Shown here piece by piece: positions 8,001 through 15,694 of a stretch of 32,306 nt of DNA. The translations under genes and the position numbers were made by a program. Every line of letters begins with the position of its first letter. Position 1 is the first letter of the stretch. This DNA comes from a bacterium. GTDB lineage: Bacteria; Cyanobacteriota; Vampirovibrionia; Gastranaerophilales; Gastranaerophilaceae. Under the pieces are notes generated by a model, which made no database searches, was not told the DNA's origin, and was given only the letters and a program-made list of their open reading frames with translations. The stretch spans positions 1-32,306 of the forward strand of contig JAFVAR010000028.1 in assembly GCA_017480425.1 (NCBI GenBank), written 5' to 3'.

Positions 8001-8281
8001 TATGCACCGTCTTCAATAGCTTTCAGTGCAACTGCAACAGAGTGTTTGCACCATTCTTCTTTCAAAGGACAATTGCAGCGTGCTTCGATTTTATTTTTCT
8101 TAAAAATTAAATCCGTCACATAAAAATCTTGATAATTGCCCTTGACTTTACCTTTGTAAAAGTTTTTTTCAGGTTCTGACTCAAGAACCATACCTTTTTG
8201 ATAATACTCATATCCGCGTCTCCAACTGCCTGAAGTCGCATTTTTCTTTAAAAAATCATAATTAAACTTAAATTCGCTCAT
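5093..8281 (-). CDS. SWIM zinc-finger SNF2-family helicase/ATPase
   Basis: This 1062-residue protein is a DNA-translocating ATPase of the bacterial SNF2 (HepA/RapA-like) group. A SWIM zinc motif lies near residues 65-82 (CNCPLKEEWCKH, CxC...CxH). A long middle region resembles bacterial SNF2-associated domains. The ATPase begins around residue 600: Walker A DDMGLGKTLQ near 620, motif II DESQ near 720, SGTPIENK, and a C-terminal helicase half with LLFSQF and the arginine finger region QATDRAYRIGQ near 995. Relatives are thought to remodel nucleic-acid-protein complexes or help recycle RNA polymerase; the exact role here is unknown. It is monocistronic, with its own promoter region and a small inverted repeat upstream. 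Confidence 0.93.
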   Translation of the reverse strand: MSEFKFNYDFLKKNATSGSWRRGYEYYQKGMVLESEPEKNFYKGKVKGNYQDFYVTDLIFKKNKIEARCNCPLKEEWCKHSVAVALKAIEDGAYDNWMEDKYGVVPDLSDVDTALKTPARGSYIFHFNPKRRQNFFSILVRDRASNKIVRSLEGILRSLIEIQKASPEFELNDAQKVEIALFQTMLKIAKQDKKAGWYDIPITKFAPVFPLMAQLEEVLDEKTKERIQFTDNVWNLNLDVSTTNVNGGTNIVLELFWSRPDKDETYPFEEIKYFSRQIKWGRYKNIIFPINVAMNELPQSIIKATFTDLKDADGGKFVYEELPHLQEIMPVTIAENISGLLMDHKPPVNIVTLGIDYDQSLKASLEFDYSGVRVPYSKSKEKSPYLSVKSDEQDLVYWIKRDYDKEQLAYNMLLACKFVPMQTNNLALEKENAIDFYNYYIQQAGEGWKFEEHDDMNFFKLLQEPFKMCAKIDFSEESIDSMEIQLYGQVGEEIINFDDIYETIQSGEKYARVRSLGFVEYPAQNIYAIMRSFNSFDAYRNNENKFLVKTYRVGLITELQNQGFELVMSEKFQKFWEQISTFSTTSDGVDIPKSVDAEFREYQIKGFHWLWFLYQYGLNGILADDMGLGKTLQALTLLQKAKEVDGPMPTLVIAPTTVVFNWENEIQKFTPGLTCLKIQGADRKGLFKEIPNYDIIITSYALVRRDIAKLKKYKFRYVILDESQNIKNAISQTAQSVKELQSDHKLALSGTPIENKLEELWSVFDFLMPGFLFNVAEFNYRYVTPIMERQDKTVEKRLKLQIFPFILRRMKRDVAKDLPDKVENMAYCELTDEQRDFYLEVLDSTKEELFKSIELNGLEKSRMSIFSALLRMRQICCHPRLYDKEHVKGDMQSGKFEYLKGMIQQIIEEKHRILLFSQFVDMLDIIKAWLERAGIPYEYLTGKTKDREAAVNNFNNNENIPIFLISLKAGGTGLNLTGADYVIHYDPWWNPAVEDQATDRAYRIGQTKKVFVYRLITKNTVEEKIQKIKGRKRDLVDSVVSIDRNITKSLTMEDIKDIFSVD

Positions 8282-8322
8282 TTAGTGAGGTACTCTTATT
8301 CCTTATAAATTAAATACAAAAA

Positions 8323-8339
8323 TGACAAACCTATTGTCA
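8323..8339. promoter_or_regulatory. Inverted repeat over the -35 region of the SNF2 gene
   Basis: TGACAA-ACCTA-TTGTCA is a 6-bp inverted repeat. On the minus strand its end forms TTGACA, a consensus -35 hexamer, with a weak TATTTA about 18 bp downstream. It may be an operator, or only the promoter itself. Confidence 0.35.
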
Positions 8340-8473
8340 AAGGCTTACACGATAATCAACAGAGTAACACATTACTCCATTAACTCCCAAACCTTAAGTA
8401 TAATTATCTCATATATTTTAATTTTATGCAAGTAGGAGTATGATAAATAAAAAGAAATATTTGTTAATAAGCA

Positions 8474-8501
8474 AAAAGGGAAACTTTTTAGTTTCCCTTT
8501 T
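8474..8501. terminator. Terminator of the 152-aa gene
   Basis: AAAAGGGAAACT/AGTTTCCCTTTT is a perfect 12-bp stem with a TTTT loop. Read on the minus strand it ends in TTTTTGC and lies 18 bp after the stop of the 152-aa gene. Confidence 0.85.
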
Positions 8502-8518
8502 GTACAATTATCTATAAA

Positions 8519-8977
8519 CTATGAAAGTCTGTCCAGTATCCATTGGCGAATACTATTTCCTAATGAATGAGCTCCGCTTCTCACACTTTCAAAAGCTTGT
8601 GTTGCTAAATCAGTAGCTTTACCCCATAAAGAGCCAAACCAGTCACATACAGCATTAAATCCTTTTTTTACACCGTTCCACAAGTTATTAAAGAACGACC
8701 TCGGCGAATAATTCACTGGAGGATTGCTTCCCTTTGGATTACCGTTTACAGTATCTGTAATCACAGTTTCTACTGCATCTGCTACACGTTCAGCAACTTC
8801 TCCAACATTAGCCTGATTAGCTTCAGGAGCTTTAGCTCTTGAGCTTGGCGTAAATGTATCAAATCCATCATTATCAGTTTTTGGCGGTTGATTTTCAGGA
8901 GTATTTTTTACAGGTTGATTATCACCTCTTGCTGGTTGAGGTACTCCATTTGCTGCTGATAGACGTTGAATGTTCAT
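8519..8977 (-). CDS. Small Pro/Asn-rich protein with C-terminal amphipathic helices
   Basis: I do not recognise this 152-aa protein. It opens with MNIQRLSAANGVPQPARGDN, and the first 55 residues are rich in Pro, Asn and Gln and probably disordered. Residues 58-75 (VGEVAERVADAVETVI) could form a helix, and residues 92-152 hold Trp/Phe-containing amphipathic helices (FFNNLWNGVKKGFNAVCDWF, WILDRLS). There is no signal peptide. The short N-terminal tag before a linker recalls the N terminus of the phosphoesterase at 29464 (MINRIQSSDPSFR). AAGGAG is 8 nt before ATG 8977. A site matching the RpaB box HLR1 lies 109 bp upstream, so it may belong to an RpaB regulon. Confidence 0.75.
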   Translation of the reverse strand: MNIQRLSAANGVPQPARGDNQPVKNTPENQPPKTDNDGFDTFTPSSRAKAPEANQANVGEVAERVADAVETVITDTVNGNPKGSNPPVNYSPRSFFNNLWNGVKKGFNAVCDWFGSLWGKATDLATQAFESVRSGAHSLGNSIRQWILDRLS

Positions 8978-9085
8978 AATAAATCTCCTTAAATTTTGCT
9001 GATATTTTAACTAACTATTTTCTTTTATAGTTTCATCTTATATATCGGCTAAATTTTCCAAAACTTTAGTTATATTTGTAAATTT

Positions 9086-9103
9086 GTTACAAAATTTTAC
9101 AAA
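9086..9103 (+). promoter_or_regulatory. HLR1-type RpaB box upstream of the 152-aa gene
   Basis: GTTACAAA-AT-TTTACAAA fits the cyanobacterial HLR1 consensus at every position: two direct copies of (G/T)TTACA(T/A)(T/A) separated by 2 bp. An RpaB-like regulator is encoded at 25228-26013. The box lies between the hemW stop and the promoter region of the minus-strand 152-aa gene. If a TATAAG at 9044-9039 (minus) is its -10 box, the site sits roughly 55-70 bp upstream of the start, an activating position. In AT-rich DNA such a match can occur by chance. Confidence 0.45.
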
Positions 9104-9120
9104 ACATTCTCTAAATCGAA

Positions 9121-10206
9121 CTATAATTGAATAAATTCTGAAAGAATTTCATTGCTTAAAAGTGTACCTTTTAAATTTAAAGCATAACCGCTGGGCGTTT
9201 TTTCTATATAATCGCTGTATTTTTCCAATATTGAAGCATACTTGTCTTCAAAACTTACACTATATTTATCTTTTATTTTCTTAATACTAATTCCTTCGGT
9301 CTTTCTAAAGCCCAAAAATATCTCTTCTTCCAATTTCTCTTGCTCAGTCAGAAATTTTCCATATTCATGAGAAGACGGATTTTCCATATATTTTTCTATT
9401 TCGGAATAATTTGAATACCTGACACCATCTTCATAACCGTGAGCAGAAACGCCAAAACCATAATATTCTTCATTATTCCAATACGTTAGATTATGCTTTG
9501 ATTCATATCCTTCACGGGCAAAATTGCTTACTTCGTATCTTTTATACCCGCTCATTTCCAGTCTGTTATTTATCATCTCATACATATCAGCCTGCTCGTC
9601 ATCTGACGGCAAATTTTGCGGAGGATTCTTCCCGAAATATGAATTTTGTTCAATTTTTAGTCCATATGTTGAGATATGCTTAATTTCAAGTGATAAAAAT
9701 TTTTCTATATCAGCTTTTATACTGTCCATATTTTGGTTTGGAAGACCATAAATTAAGTCTGCACTTATATTTTCAAATCCGGCCTTCTTGGAAAGTTCAA
9801 CCGCATTAATAATTTGAGACGAATCATGTCTGCGCCCGATAAGCTTTAATAAATCGTTATCAAAGGTTTGTGAACCGATTGAAATTCTGTTTACACCTGC
9901 TTCATGCAGTCTTTGAAGATATAAAAGTTCCGCATCGTCAGGATTGAGTTCAAAAGTTATCTCACAATTATCAAGAATATTAAATTTTTTTATAACTTTT
10001 GTTATCAAATCCGCAGGCACAAGAGAAGGAGTTCCGCCTCCAAAATATAAAGTTCCGAGTTTTTCTCCTCTGTAGTTATCAGAAATTTCTTTCATCAAAG
10101 AATATATGTATCCGGTAATGAGTTCCGGATTATTAAATGAAACAAATGAACAATATTTGCATTTACTCTTGCAAAAAGGTATGTGAATATAAACACTGTT
10201 TGGCAT
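9121..10206 (-). CDS. hemW: Heme chaperone HemW (radical SAM)
   Basis: This 361-aa radical SAM protein is of the HemW family, formerly annotated as an oxygen-independent coproporphyrinogen oxidase. The cluster motif IPFCKSKCKYCSF (C12, C16, C19) is followed by Ser/Phe and lacks the extra Cys of true HemN. The GGGTPS motif follows near residue 56. The C-terminal part is the HemN_C-like domain. HemW binds heme and hands it to acceptor proteins. Its ATG shares one base with the ftsQ stop (TAATG), so it is the last gene of the murB-ddl-ftsQ-hemW string and probably translationally coupled. HemW versus a distant relative cannot be fully separated by eye. Confidence 0.88.
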   Translation of the reverse strand: MPNSVYIHIPFCKSKCKYCSFVSFNNPELITGYIYSLMKEISDNYRGEKLGTLYFGGGTPSLVPADLITKVIKKFNILDNCEITFELNPDDAELLYLQRLHEAGVNRISIGSQTFDNDLLKLIGRRHDSSQIINAVELSKKAGFENISADLIYGLPNQNMDSIKADIEKFLSLEIKHISTYGLKIEQNSYFGKNPPQNLPSDDEQADMYEMINNRLEMSGYKRYEVSNFAREGYESKHNLTYWNNEEYYGFGVSAHGYEDGVRYSNYSEIEKYMENPSSHEYGKFLTEQEKLEEEIFLGFRKTEGISIKKIKDKYSVSFEDKYASILEKYSDYIEKTPSGYALNLKGTLLSNEILSEFIQL

Positions 10207-11060
10207 TATTCATCCAGTTTTATATAATTTGTATCCCACCTTAAGTCTATATATTTGACTTTTTTATTAAGCATTTTCACCTGAGGCAAAAGTGACGGAA
10301 TTCTGTGAATTTTATCAAAACTGCCGGCATTGAAACTGCCTAATCTTATATTAACGGTTGGGATTTTTATATACACATCCTGAGGATTTCTGTAATCAAT
10401 ATATTCTACAGGCTCACCGGAATCTGCCTCTACATATGCCGCCAGTTTTTTAAAATTGTTAACCTTTGTCTTATCCCAATTACGATAGTCATCTCCGCTT
10501 CCATAGGTGATGACTTTAACTGTTTTAAATTCAGGAGATAAAGGCATATAATCTCTTCCGATAAGTTTTCCGTCAGAAGAGAAAAACGCAATAGGCTCAA
10601 CTTCAACATCAGGAGAAATAGTTATTGCCGGAGTTCTCTCTATTATAATGATTTTTAATCGTGCGGGAAACCAAAATCTTCTTATATATACATTTTGTAC
10701 TGGCTCTAACTGCATTATACTCTCTTTTAAATTATCCGTTTTTACAAGAAATATAGGTCTTGTTGAAACCTGATTACGTCTTAGTGCCGCAAGAATCTTT
10801 TGTGCCGGTACAATTTTATTGTTAACAATTTCTAACGCAGGACTGTTTAAGCTATCAAATGCGTTTGCATGAAGTCTCCACTGAGGCATTTTAAGAATAT
10901 AGAAACACAATGCTGTCATTGCAAAAAAGATAAATAGTTTCCACATTGCACGCAATCTTGTAAGTCTGCGCTGAGACTTACGAATTTGACGCTGCATTTT
11001 TGCCTGTTTTAGCCTTCTTTTTTGCCTGTATCTTGGATTTACGTGTTCTTCATCTGACAT
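10206..11060 (-). CDS. ftsQ: Cell division protein FtsQ (POTRA domain)
   Basis: FtsQ/DivIB links early and late divisome proteins. The 284-aa protein has a very basic cytosolic N terminus (residues 1-38, many Lys/Arg/Gln), one membrane helix near residues 41-57 (LFIFFAMTALCFYILKM), then an extracytoplasmic POTRA-like segment containing EPVQNVYIRRFWFPARLKIIIIERTP, typical of FtsQ. The context is decisive: directly after ddl, as in many dcw clusters. The ddl stop TAG touches the ATG. ftsA and ftsZ do not follow; hemW does. Confidence 0.88.
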   Translation of the reverse strand: MSDEEHVNPRYRQKRRLKQAKMQRQIRKSQRRLTRLRAMWKLFIFFAMTALCFYILKMPQWRLHANAFDSLNSPALEIVNNKIVPAQKILAALRRNQVSTRPIFLVKTDNLKESIMQLEPVQNVYIRRFWFPARLKIIIIERTPAITISPDVEVEPIAFFSSDGKLIGRDYMPLSPEFKTVKVITYGSGDDYRNWDKTKVNNFKKLAAYVEADSGEPVEYIDYRNPQDVYIKIPTVNIRLGSFNAGSFDKIHRIPSLLPQVKMLNKKVKYIDLRWDTNYIKLDE

Positions 11061-11999
11061 CTATTTATTCAATCCTACGCTGTTAAGTATCATTAAAACT
11101 AAATTATCATAATCTATACCGCAAACTTTTGCCTGAGCAGGCAAATCACTTGTATCAGTCATTCCAGGATTTGTATTTATTTCCAAGAAATACGGTTCAT
11201 CATCTTTTATCATAAAGTCAATTCTGGAGACCCCTGAGCATCCTGCAATACGGTGAGCCTTGACTGCTATTTCTTTTACCTTTTTTGTAGTTTCCGGACT
11301 CAAACCTGTTGCTGGTACAATAAATTCGGAAAGCCCTTTGGTATATTTTGCATCAAAATCGTACCATTCTGTTTTTGTTCTGATTTCTAAAATTTCTGTC
11401 GCAAATTCAGCTCCTTGATTTCCAAGTACACCAACTGTTACAAAAAAAACATCTATAAATTCTTCTATTAAAACATCATCATTATATTTTACAGCTTCAT
11501 TATATGCTTCTTTCAATTCTTCAGGCTTGTTTACTTTTGTCATTCCAAAGCTTGAACCTTCTGAAACCGGTTTTGTAATAAGAGGATATCTTAAACCCTT
11601 AACTGCTTCTTCAACATTATTACCTTTTCGCACAAAAACTGATTTTATAAGCGGAATATCTTTGCAAGTTGAGAGAATTCTTTTTGTATATTCTTTATTC
11701 ATACATATTGCGCTCGACATAACTCCGCATCCTGTGTACGGAATTTTCAAAATTTCCAGTAAGCCCTGTATACACCCGTCTTCGCCAAATTTACCGTGAA
11801 GAGTGTTATAAGCATACTCAAAGCCTTTTAAATCATTGGCAATATTTTCTGTAACATCAACAATTTTTGCATTTTGATATCCCAATCTTTGCAAAGCTGC
11901 TAATACATTCTTCCCTGAACGCAAAGATACTTCTCTTTCTGATGACATTCCTCCACAAAGAACAGCTATTTTTGATGTTTTTGACACAACATATTCCAT
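11061..11999 (-). CDS. ddl: D-alanine--D-alanine ligase
   Basis: Ddl joins two D-Ala molecules with ATP to make the dipeptide that ends the peptidoglycan stem. The 312-aa ATP-grasp protein shows the N-terminal signature CGGMSSEREVSLRSG, the HGKFGEDG motif near residue 70, KPVSEGSSFG in the ATP-grasp region, and the Mg-binding end FLEINTNPGMT. Ribosome site AGAGGAAA precedes ATG 11999. The first 34 nt overlap the end of murB in another frame, suggesting coupled translation. The specificity loop cannot be assigned to D-Ala versus D-Lac with certainty, but this is an ordinary dcw context. Confidence 0.95.
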   Translation of the reverse strand: MEYVVSKTSKIAVLCGGMSSEREVSLRSGKNVLAALQRLGYQNAKIVDVTENIANDLKGFEYAYNTLHGKFGEDGCIQGLLEILKIPYTGCGVMSSAICMNKEYTKRILSTCKDIPLIKSVFVRKGNNVEEAVKGLRYPLITKPVSEGSSFGMTKVNKPEELKEAYNEAVKYNDDVLIEEFIDVFFVTVGVLGNQGAEFATEILEIRTKTEWYDFDAKYTKGLSEFIVPATGLSPETTKKVKEIAVKAHRIAGCSGVSRIDFMIKDDEPYFLEINTNPGMTDTSDLPAQAKVCGIDYDNLVLMILNSVGLNK

Positions 12000-12874
12000 A
12001 AATTTTCCTCTTTTTCAGTTTTATCACCTATAAATAATATTTCCGGAACCAACTCTATTGTGTATTGTTTTTTTACTTCATCTTTCATTTTTTTCATGAG
12101 CTCCAATACATCTTCTGAAGTTGCATTACCTTTATTTATAATAAAGTTTGCATGATTATTCCAAACTTTCACTTTTTCAAAATCAAAACTTTTTACTCCT
12201 GCTTTATCAAGAAGTCTTCCGGCTGAATCATTCTCAGGATTTTTAAAAACGCTGCCGGCATTCGGCGTTGCAAGGGTAGGCTGAACATTTTTTCTAAATT
12301 CTAAATTCCGCTTTATTAAATTCTCTATATCTTCTTTAGCAGCTTTCTTTAAATCAAATTCTGCATGTAGTAATATATACCTGCCTTCTTTAAGAATTGA
12401 ATTTCTATAACCAAAATTCATTTCATCTTTTGGTTTATACACAATTTCCTTTGTCTCTCTATCAAAAAGGCAGCACTGATAAAGGTTATCAGAAATGCAC
12501 TGACCGTGAGCTCCTGCATTCATATATATATTTCCGCCAATTGAACCGGGAAATCCAATCATAAATTCAAATCCGCTAAGAGAAGCTTCTGCTGTTTTTT
12601 GTGCAAGCAGCGGCCCTTTAACTCCGCAAGATGTATAAATTTTTGTGCCTCTAATTTCAAACTGCTTTAATTCTGTTGTAAGAATAATATCACCTGAATA
12701 TCCTTTAGATGAAAACAAAATATTTGAACAACTGCCTAAAACTATATAGTTGTTTAAATTTTTCAAAAGTTCTACGAACTCAGACTGAGTCTGTGGAAAA
12801 TATACTTTTTTACATTTTCCGCCAATCTTATATGTTGTGCAGTTTTTTATATCAAAGTTTTCCTTAACTATCAA
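11966..12874 (-). CDS. murB: UDP-N-acetylenolpyruvoylglucosamine reductase
   Basis: MurB reduces UDP-GlcNAc-enolpyruvate to UDP-MurNAc with NADPH and FAD. Visible motifs are TTYKIGGK at the start of the FAD domain, LGSCSNIL, GFPGSIGGNIYMNAGAHG, NAGSVFKNP with the catalytic Ser, and a C-terminal Glu in ELVPEI. There is no ATG start. I chose TTG 12874, which has AAGGA 7 nt upstream; TTG 12898 is also in frame and adds eight residues, but it has no ribosome site and lies at or before the start of transcription predicted from the promoter TGCTATAAT. It follows murC and overlaps ddl by 34 nt. Confidence 0.93.
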   Translation of the reverse strand: MIVKENFDIKNCTTYKIGGKCKKVYFPQTQSEFVELLKNLNNYIVLGSCSNILFSSKGYSGDIILTTELKQFEIRGTKIYTSCGVKGPLLAQKTAEASLSGFEFMIGFPGSIGGNIYMNAGAHGQCISDNLYQCCLFDRETKEIVYKPKDEMNFGYRNSILKEGRYILLHAEFDLKKAAKEDIENLIKRNLEFRKNVQPTLATPNAGSVFKNPENDSAGRLLDKAGVKSFDFEKVKVWNNHANFIINKGNATSEDVLELMKKMKDEVKKQYTIELVPEILFIGDKTEKEENLWNMLCQKHQK

Positions 12875-12900
12875 AGTTTTGTCCTTATCCCTACTCAAAA

Positions 12901-12909
12901 ATTATAGCA
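12901..12909 (-). promoter_or_regulatory. Extended -10 promoter ahead of murB
   Basis: On the minus strand the sequence TGCTATAAT is an extended -10 element (TGN plus TATAAT) in the short murC-murB gap. Transcription would start near 12894 and give a leader of about 20 nt to TTG 12874. It would let murB-ddl-ftsQ-hemW be expressed apart from the upstream genes. Confidence 0.5.
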
Positions 12910-12926
12910 TATTTTGTTCTGTCGGA

Positions 12927-14276
12927 TTAAACAAGAACAAATTTTTGAAGGCTTTTGCCCAGATTTGTTATAGTTCCTGCTCCTAATCCTATAACAACAT
13001 TTTTCTTATCTAAAGTCGGAAGAAGTTTTTTTGCAACCTCTTCAATTGAGCCGCTATAATACTCTGCTCTTTTCAATTCTGATACAAATCTTGCAGAGTT
13101 TATTTCTTCTATAGGATCTTCTGAAGCTGCATATACATCAGTTACTATTAAACGTCCTGCATTATCGAATGATGATTTAAAATCTTCCCACAGACTTTTT
13201 AATCTTGTATATCTATGAGGCTGAAAAACTGCAACTACATTGGCTTTTCCGAACTTTTGTGCTGCAGCGTCAAGCGTTGCTTTTATTTCTGTCGGATGAT
13301 GTGCATAGTCATCATAAACTTGAATTCCGTTTATTTCACATACTTTTTGAAAGCGTCTTCCCATTCCGGTAAAATCTTTAAAATATGACTTAACTTCATC
13401 TATATTTATTCCGGCTTCGCAAAAAGCTGTTGCTACTGCAAGTGCATTATACACATTGTGAATACCTGCAACTTGGATTATAATATTTGCTAATAATTTT
13501 TCCCTGTAATAAAAATCAAAACTTGTAAACTCTTTTGAATAAATAATGTTTTTTGCCATATAGTCAGCATTATTTAGTCCAAATGTAATAAAGTTTCCGG
13601 ACAATTTTCTTACACCGTTATTATCGTTATTTACAAGAACTTTTTCTGATTTTGAAATTTCCTGTTCAAAAGTTTTAATTAAATCACTCATACCATTTTT
13701 ATAAAAATCCAGATGGTCTTCTTCTATATTATTAATTACCAGAATATCCGGAGAATATTTAATTATAGTCCCGTCACTTTCATCAAGTTCAGCAATAAAG
13801 TATTTTCCTGATTTATGTTGCGCGTTTGTATTAAGTTCAGGAACAATACCACCGTCAACAAAAGAAGGTTTTAAATCGGCTTTTTCCAATACGTACGATG
13901 CAAGTCCGCTTGTTGTAGTTTTTCCGTGAGTACCGGAAAAGCCAATAAAACATTTTTTTTCAATGCCTTTTTGTGCCATTTCGGCGATTTCCCTAAGCAT
14001 ATCTGAACGGTGGTATATTTTTAACCCCATTTCATTTGCTCTTACTAATTCCGGATTATTTTGTCTTATTGCCGAACTTACTACAACAATAGCACCATCC
14101 GGTACATTGTCTGCGCTATGTCCTATTGTAACAGTTGCTCCTAGTTCTTTAAGTTTGTCTATATATTTACTATCGGATATATCTGAACCGGTCACTGTAT
14201 GTCCGTCTTCCAGTAAGTATTTCGCAAGACCGCTCATTCCTATCCCGCCAATTGCTATAAAATGATATTTACCCAT
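12927..14276 (-). CDS. murC: UDP-N-acetylmuramate--L-alanine ligase
   Basis: MurC adds L-Ala to UDP-MurNAc using ATP, the first step of stem peptide synthesis in the cytosol. Motifs: N-terminal FIAIGGIGMSGLA (UDP-binding), the ATP loop GFSGTHGKTTTSG near residue 110, ELDESDGT, NIEEDHLD, and YDDYAHHPTEIKA in the C-terminal domain. I place the start at ATG 14276 (MGKYHF), preceded by GGAGAGG; an in-frame ATG at 14315 would add 13 residues unlike the family and overlap the promoter-like TATAATATAAT (14309-14299). The resulting 449 aa is a usual length. murB follows after about 50 bp. Confidence 0.95.
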   Translation of the reverse strand: MGKYHFIAIGGIGMSGLAKYLLEDGHTVTGSDISDSKYIDKLKELGATVTIGHSADNVPDGAIVVVSSAIRQNNPELVRANEMGLKIYHRSDMLREIAEMAQKGIEKKCFIGFSGTHGKTTTSGLASYVLEKADLKPSFVDGGIVPELNTNAQHKSGKYFIAELDESDGTIIKYSPDILVINNIEEDHLDFYKNGMSDLIKTFEQEISKSEKVLVNNDNNGVRKLSGNFITFGLNNADYMAKNIIYSKEFTSFDFYYREKLLANIIIQVAGIHNVYNALAVATAFCEAGINIDEVKSYFKDFTGMGRRFQKVCEINGIQVYDDYAHHPTEIKATLDAAAQKFGKANVVAVFQPHRYTRLKSLWEDFKSSFDNAGRLIVTDVYAASEDPIEEINSARFVSELKRAEYYSGSIEEVAKKLLPTLDKKNVVIGLGAGTITNLGKSLQKFVLV

Positions 14277-14322
14277 AACCTCTCCAAATTTCCTATTTAT
14301 TATATTATAAACCAATATTGAT

Positions 14323-15234
14323 TTACAAGGTTTGGCTCAAGTATTTTATAACTTTTTTTACTTTTTCATCCGGCTCTAATTCAAAATAAAGTCTTTCTTC
14401 TTTATCATATGGTTTTATAAACGAAAGTTTATAAGATTGCAGCACTTGTTCTTCAGTATTTACTTTCATTTTACCAAAACCATATAATGAATCATTGTAT
14501 ACAGGATGTTTTATAGATGCCATATGAACTCTTATTTGATGAGTTCTGCCTGTCTCAAGCTTAACTTCAATTAAAGTTGCATCATTGTACCTTTTTAGGA
14601 CCTTTACTACAGATATACTTTCTTTTCCGTTAGGAGTTATCATCATTTTATGAGGTTGATTAGGATTGCGTCCTATTGGTTTATTTATAACAAATTCATC
14701 TTCTTCTATAATTCCCTTTACTACTGCTAAGTATTTTTTTTCTACCAGACCGTTTTTCATTGATTCTACTAAAAAATTGTGTGCTTTATTTGTTTTTGCA
14801 ACCATTAATAGTCCAGAAGTATTACGATCAAGTCTGTGAAGAATTCCTCTTCTGAAGTCTCCGTTCACATCTGACAAATTCTCACCATATTTATACAAAA
14901 GAGCATTAACGAGAGTTCCGGATTTTTCTATTGACGTCGGATGAGTTAGCATTCCGGATGGTTTATTAACAACAAGCATTTCATCGTTTTCCCATATTAT
15001 TTCTATCGGGATATTTTCCGGTAAAATTTCTGCTGACTCTGCTTTTATATCAATTTCTATAACATCGCCGCTTTTTACTACGTATGACGGTTTTGTTGTC
15101 TTTAAATTAACTTTTACCATCCCGTTTTTTATAGAATTCTGAATTTTTGAACGTGAAAAATCCTGCAAATAATCTGCAAGATAAGAATCCAACCTTTTTT
15201 CTTCTTCTGTTAAATCATCAATTATCAGTTTCAT
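14323..15234 (-). CDS. RluA/RluD-family rRNA pseudouridine synthase with S4 domain
   Basis: This 303-aa enzyme isomerises uridine in structured RNA. An N-terminal S4 RNA-binding domain (residues 1-75, KRLDSYLADYLQDFSRSKIQ) precedes the catalytic domain with the signature GILHRLDRNTSGLLMVAK, where the Asp of HRLD is the nucleophile, and KKYLAVVKG and ETGRTHQIRVH further on. The S4-plus-RluA architecture and the position beside lspA match the YlyB/RluD type; the target is probably large-subunit rRNA, but this cannot be read from sequence. Its start overlaps the lspA end by 17 nt. Confidence 0.92.
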   Translation of the reverse strand: MKLIIDDLTEEEKRLDSYLADYLQDFSRSKIQNSIKNGMVKVNLKTTKPSYVVKSGDVIEIDIKAESAEILPENIPIEIIWENDEMLVVNKPSGMLTHPTSIEKSGTLVNALLYKYGENLSDVNGDFRRGILHRLDRNTSGLLMVAKTNKAHNFLVESMKNGLVEKKYLAVVKGIIEEDEFVINKPIGRNPNQPHKMMITPNGKESISVVKVLKRYNDATLIEVKLETGRTHQIRVHMASIKHPVYNDSLYGFGKMKVNTEEQVLQSYKLSFIKPYDKEERLYFELEPDEKVKKVIKYLSQTL

Positions 15235-15694
15235 TGTTCTTAAAATAGTTGTTTTTTATTATTATGATTACAATGCCTATTACACCGATATTTATTAATA
15301 CATCAGATATATTAAACACAGGAAAATCTATAAAGTTAAGCTTAATATAATCTAGTACATACCCTAAAAAAATTCTTTCATACATATTACAAAAGATACC
15401 CGCAGTCATCATTGCAGTAAAAAACAATGCTATTCCTGATGTTTGGCTAAGATGTTTTATTGTATAAAACAATATAAAACAAATAGCAAATACAGAAAAT
15501 GCAATAAGAAAAATCCTTGAATTTTGTAAAATGCTGAAAGCCGCTCCTTGATTTGGAAGTAACACAAAATCGAAAATAGGATTTTCATGTAACTTCTCTG
15601 TATTATTTATTATCAGGTTAGAAAAATACTTATCAAGAAGGGTTAGAAAAATAAAAGTCACAAAGAAATAAATTAGTTTACTAATTTTGTTCAT
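15218..15694 (-). CDS. lspA: Lipoprotein signal peptidase (signal peptidase II)
   Basis: LspA cleaves signal peptides from lipid-modified prolipoproteins in the inner membrane. The 158-aa protein has four hydrophobic segments. The two catalytic Asp residues are visible: D115 in GYVLDYIK and D131 in FNISD. NQGAAFS matches the conserved N-x-GAAF. One motif is divergent: the usual GN(L/M)xDR reads CNMYER here (residues 102-107), with Glu for Asp. It overlaps the pseudouridine synthase downstream and the exported protein gene upstream, so the three are probably co-translated. Confidence 0.9.
   Translation of the reverse strand: MNKISKLIYFFVTFIFLTLLDKYFSNLIINNTEKLHENPIFDFVLLPNQGAAFSILQNSRIFLIAFSVFAICFILFYTIKHLSQTSGIALFFTAMMTAGIFCNMYERIFLGYVLDYIKLNFIDFPVFNISDVLINIGVIGIVIIIIKNNYFKNNETDN

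Noticed and set aside
14277..14315. ATG 14315 as start of murC
   Set aside because: The added residues are unlike MurC, overlap a promoter-like TATAATATAAT, and a good ribosome site precedes ATG 14276.
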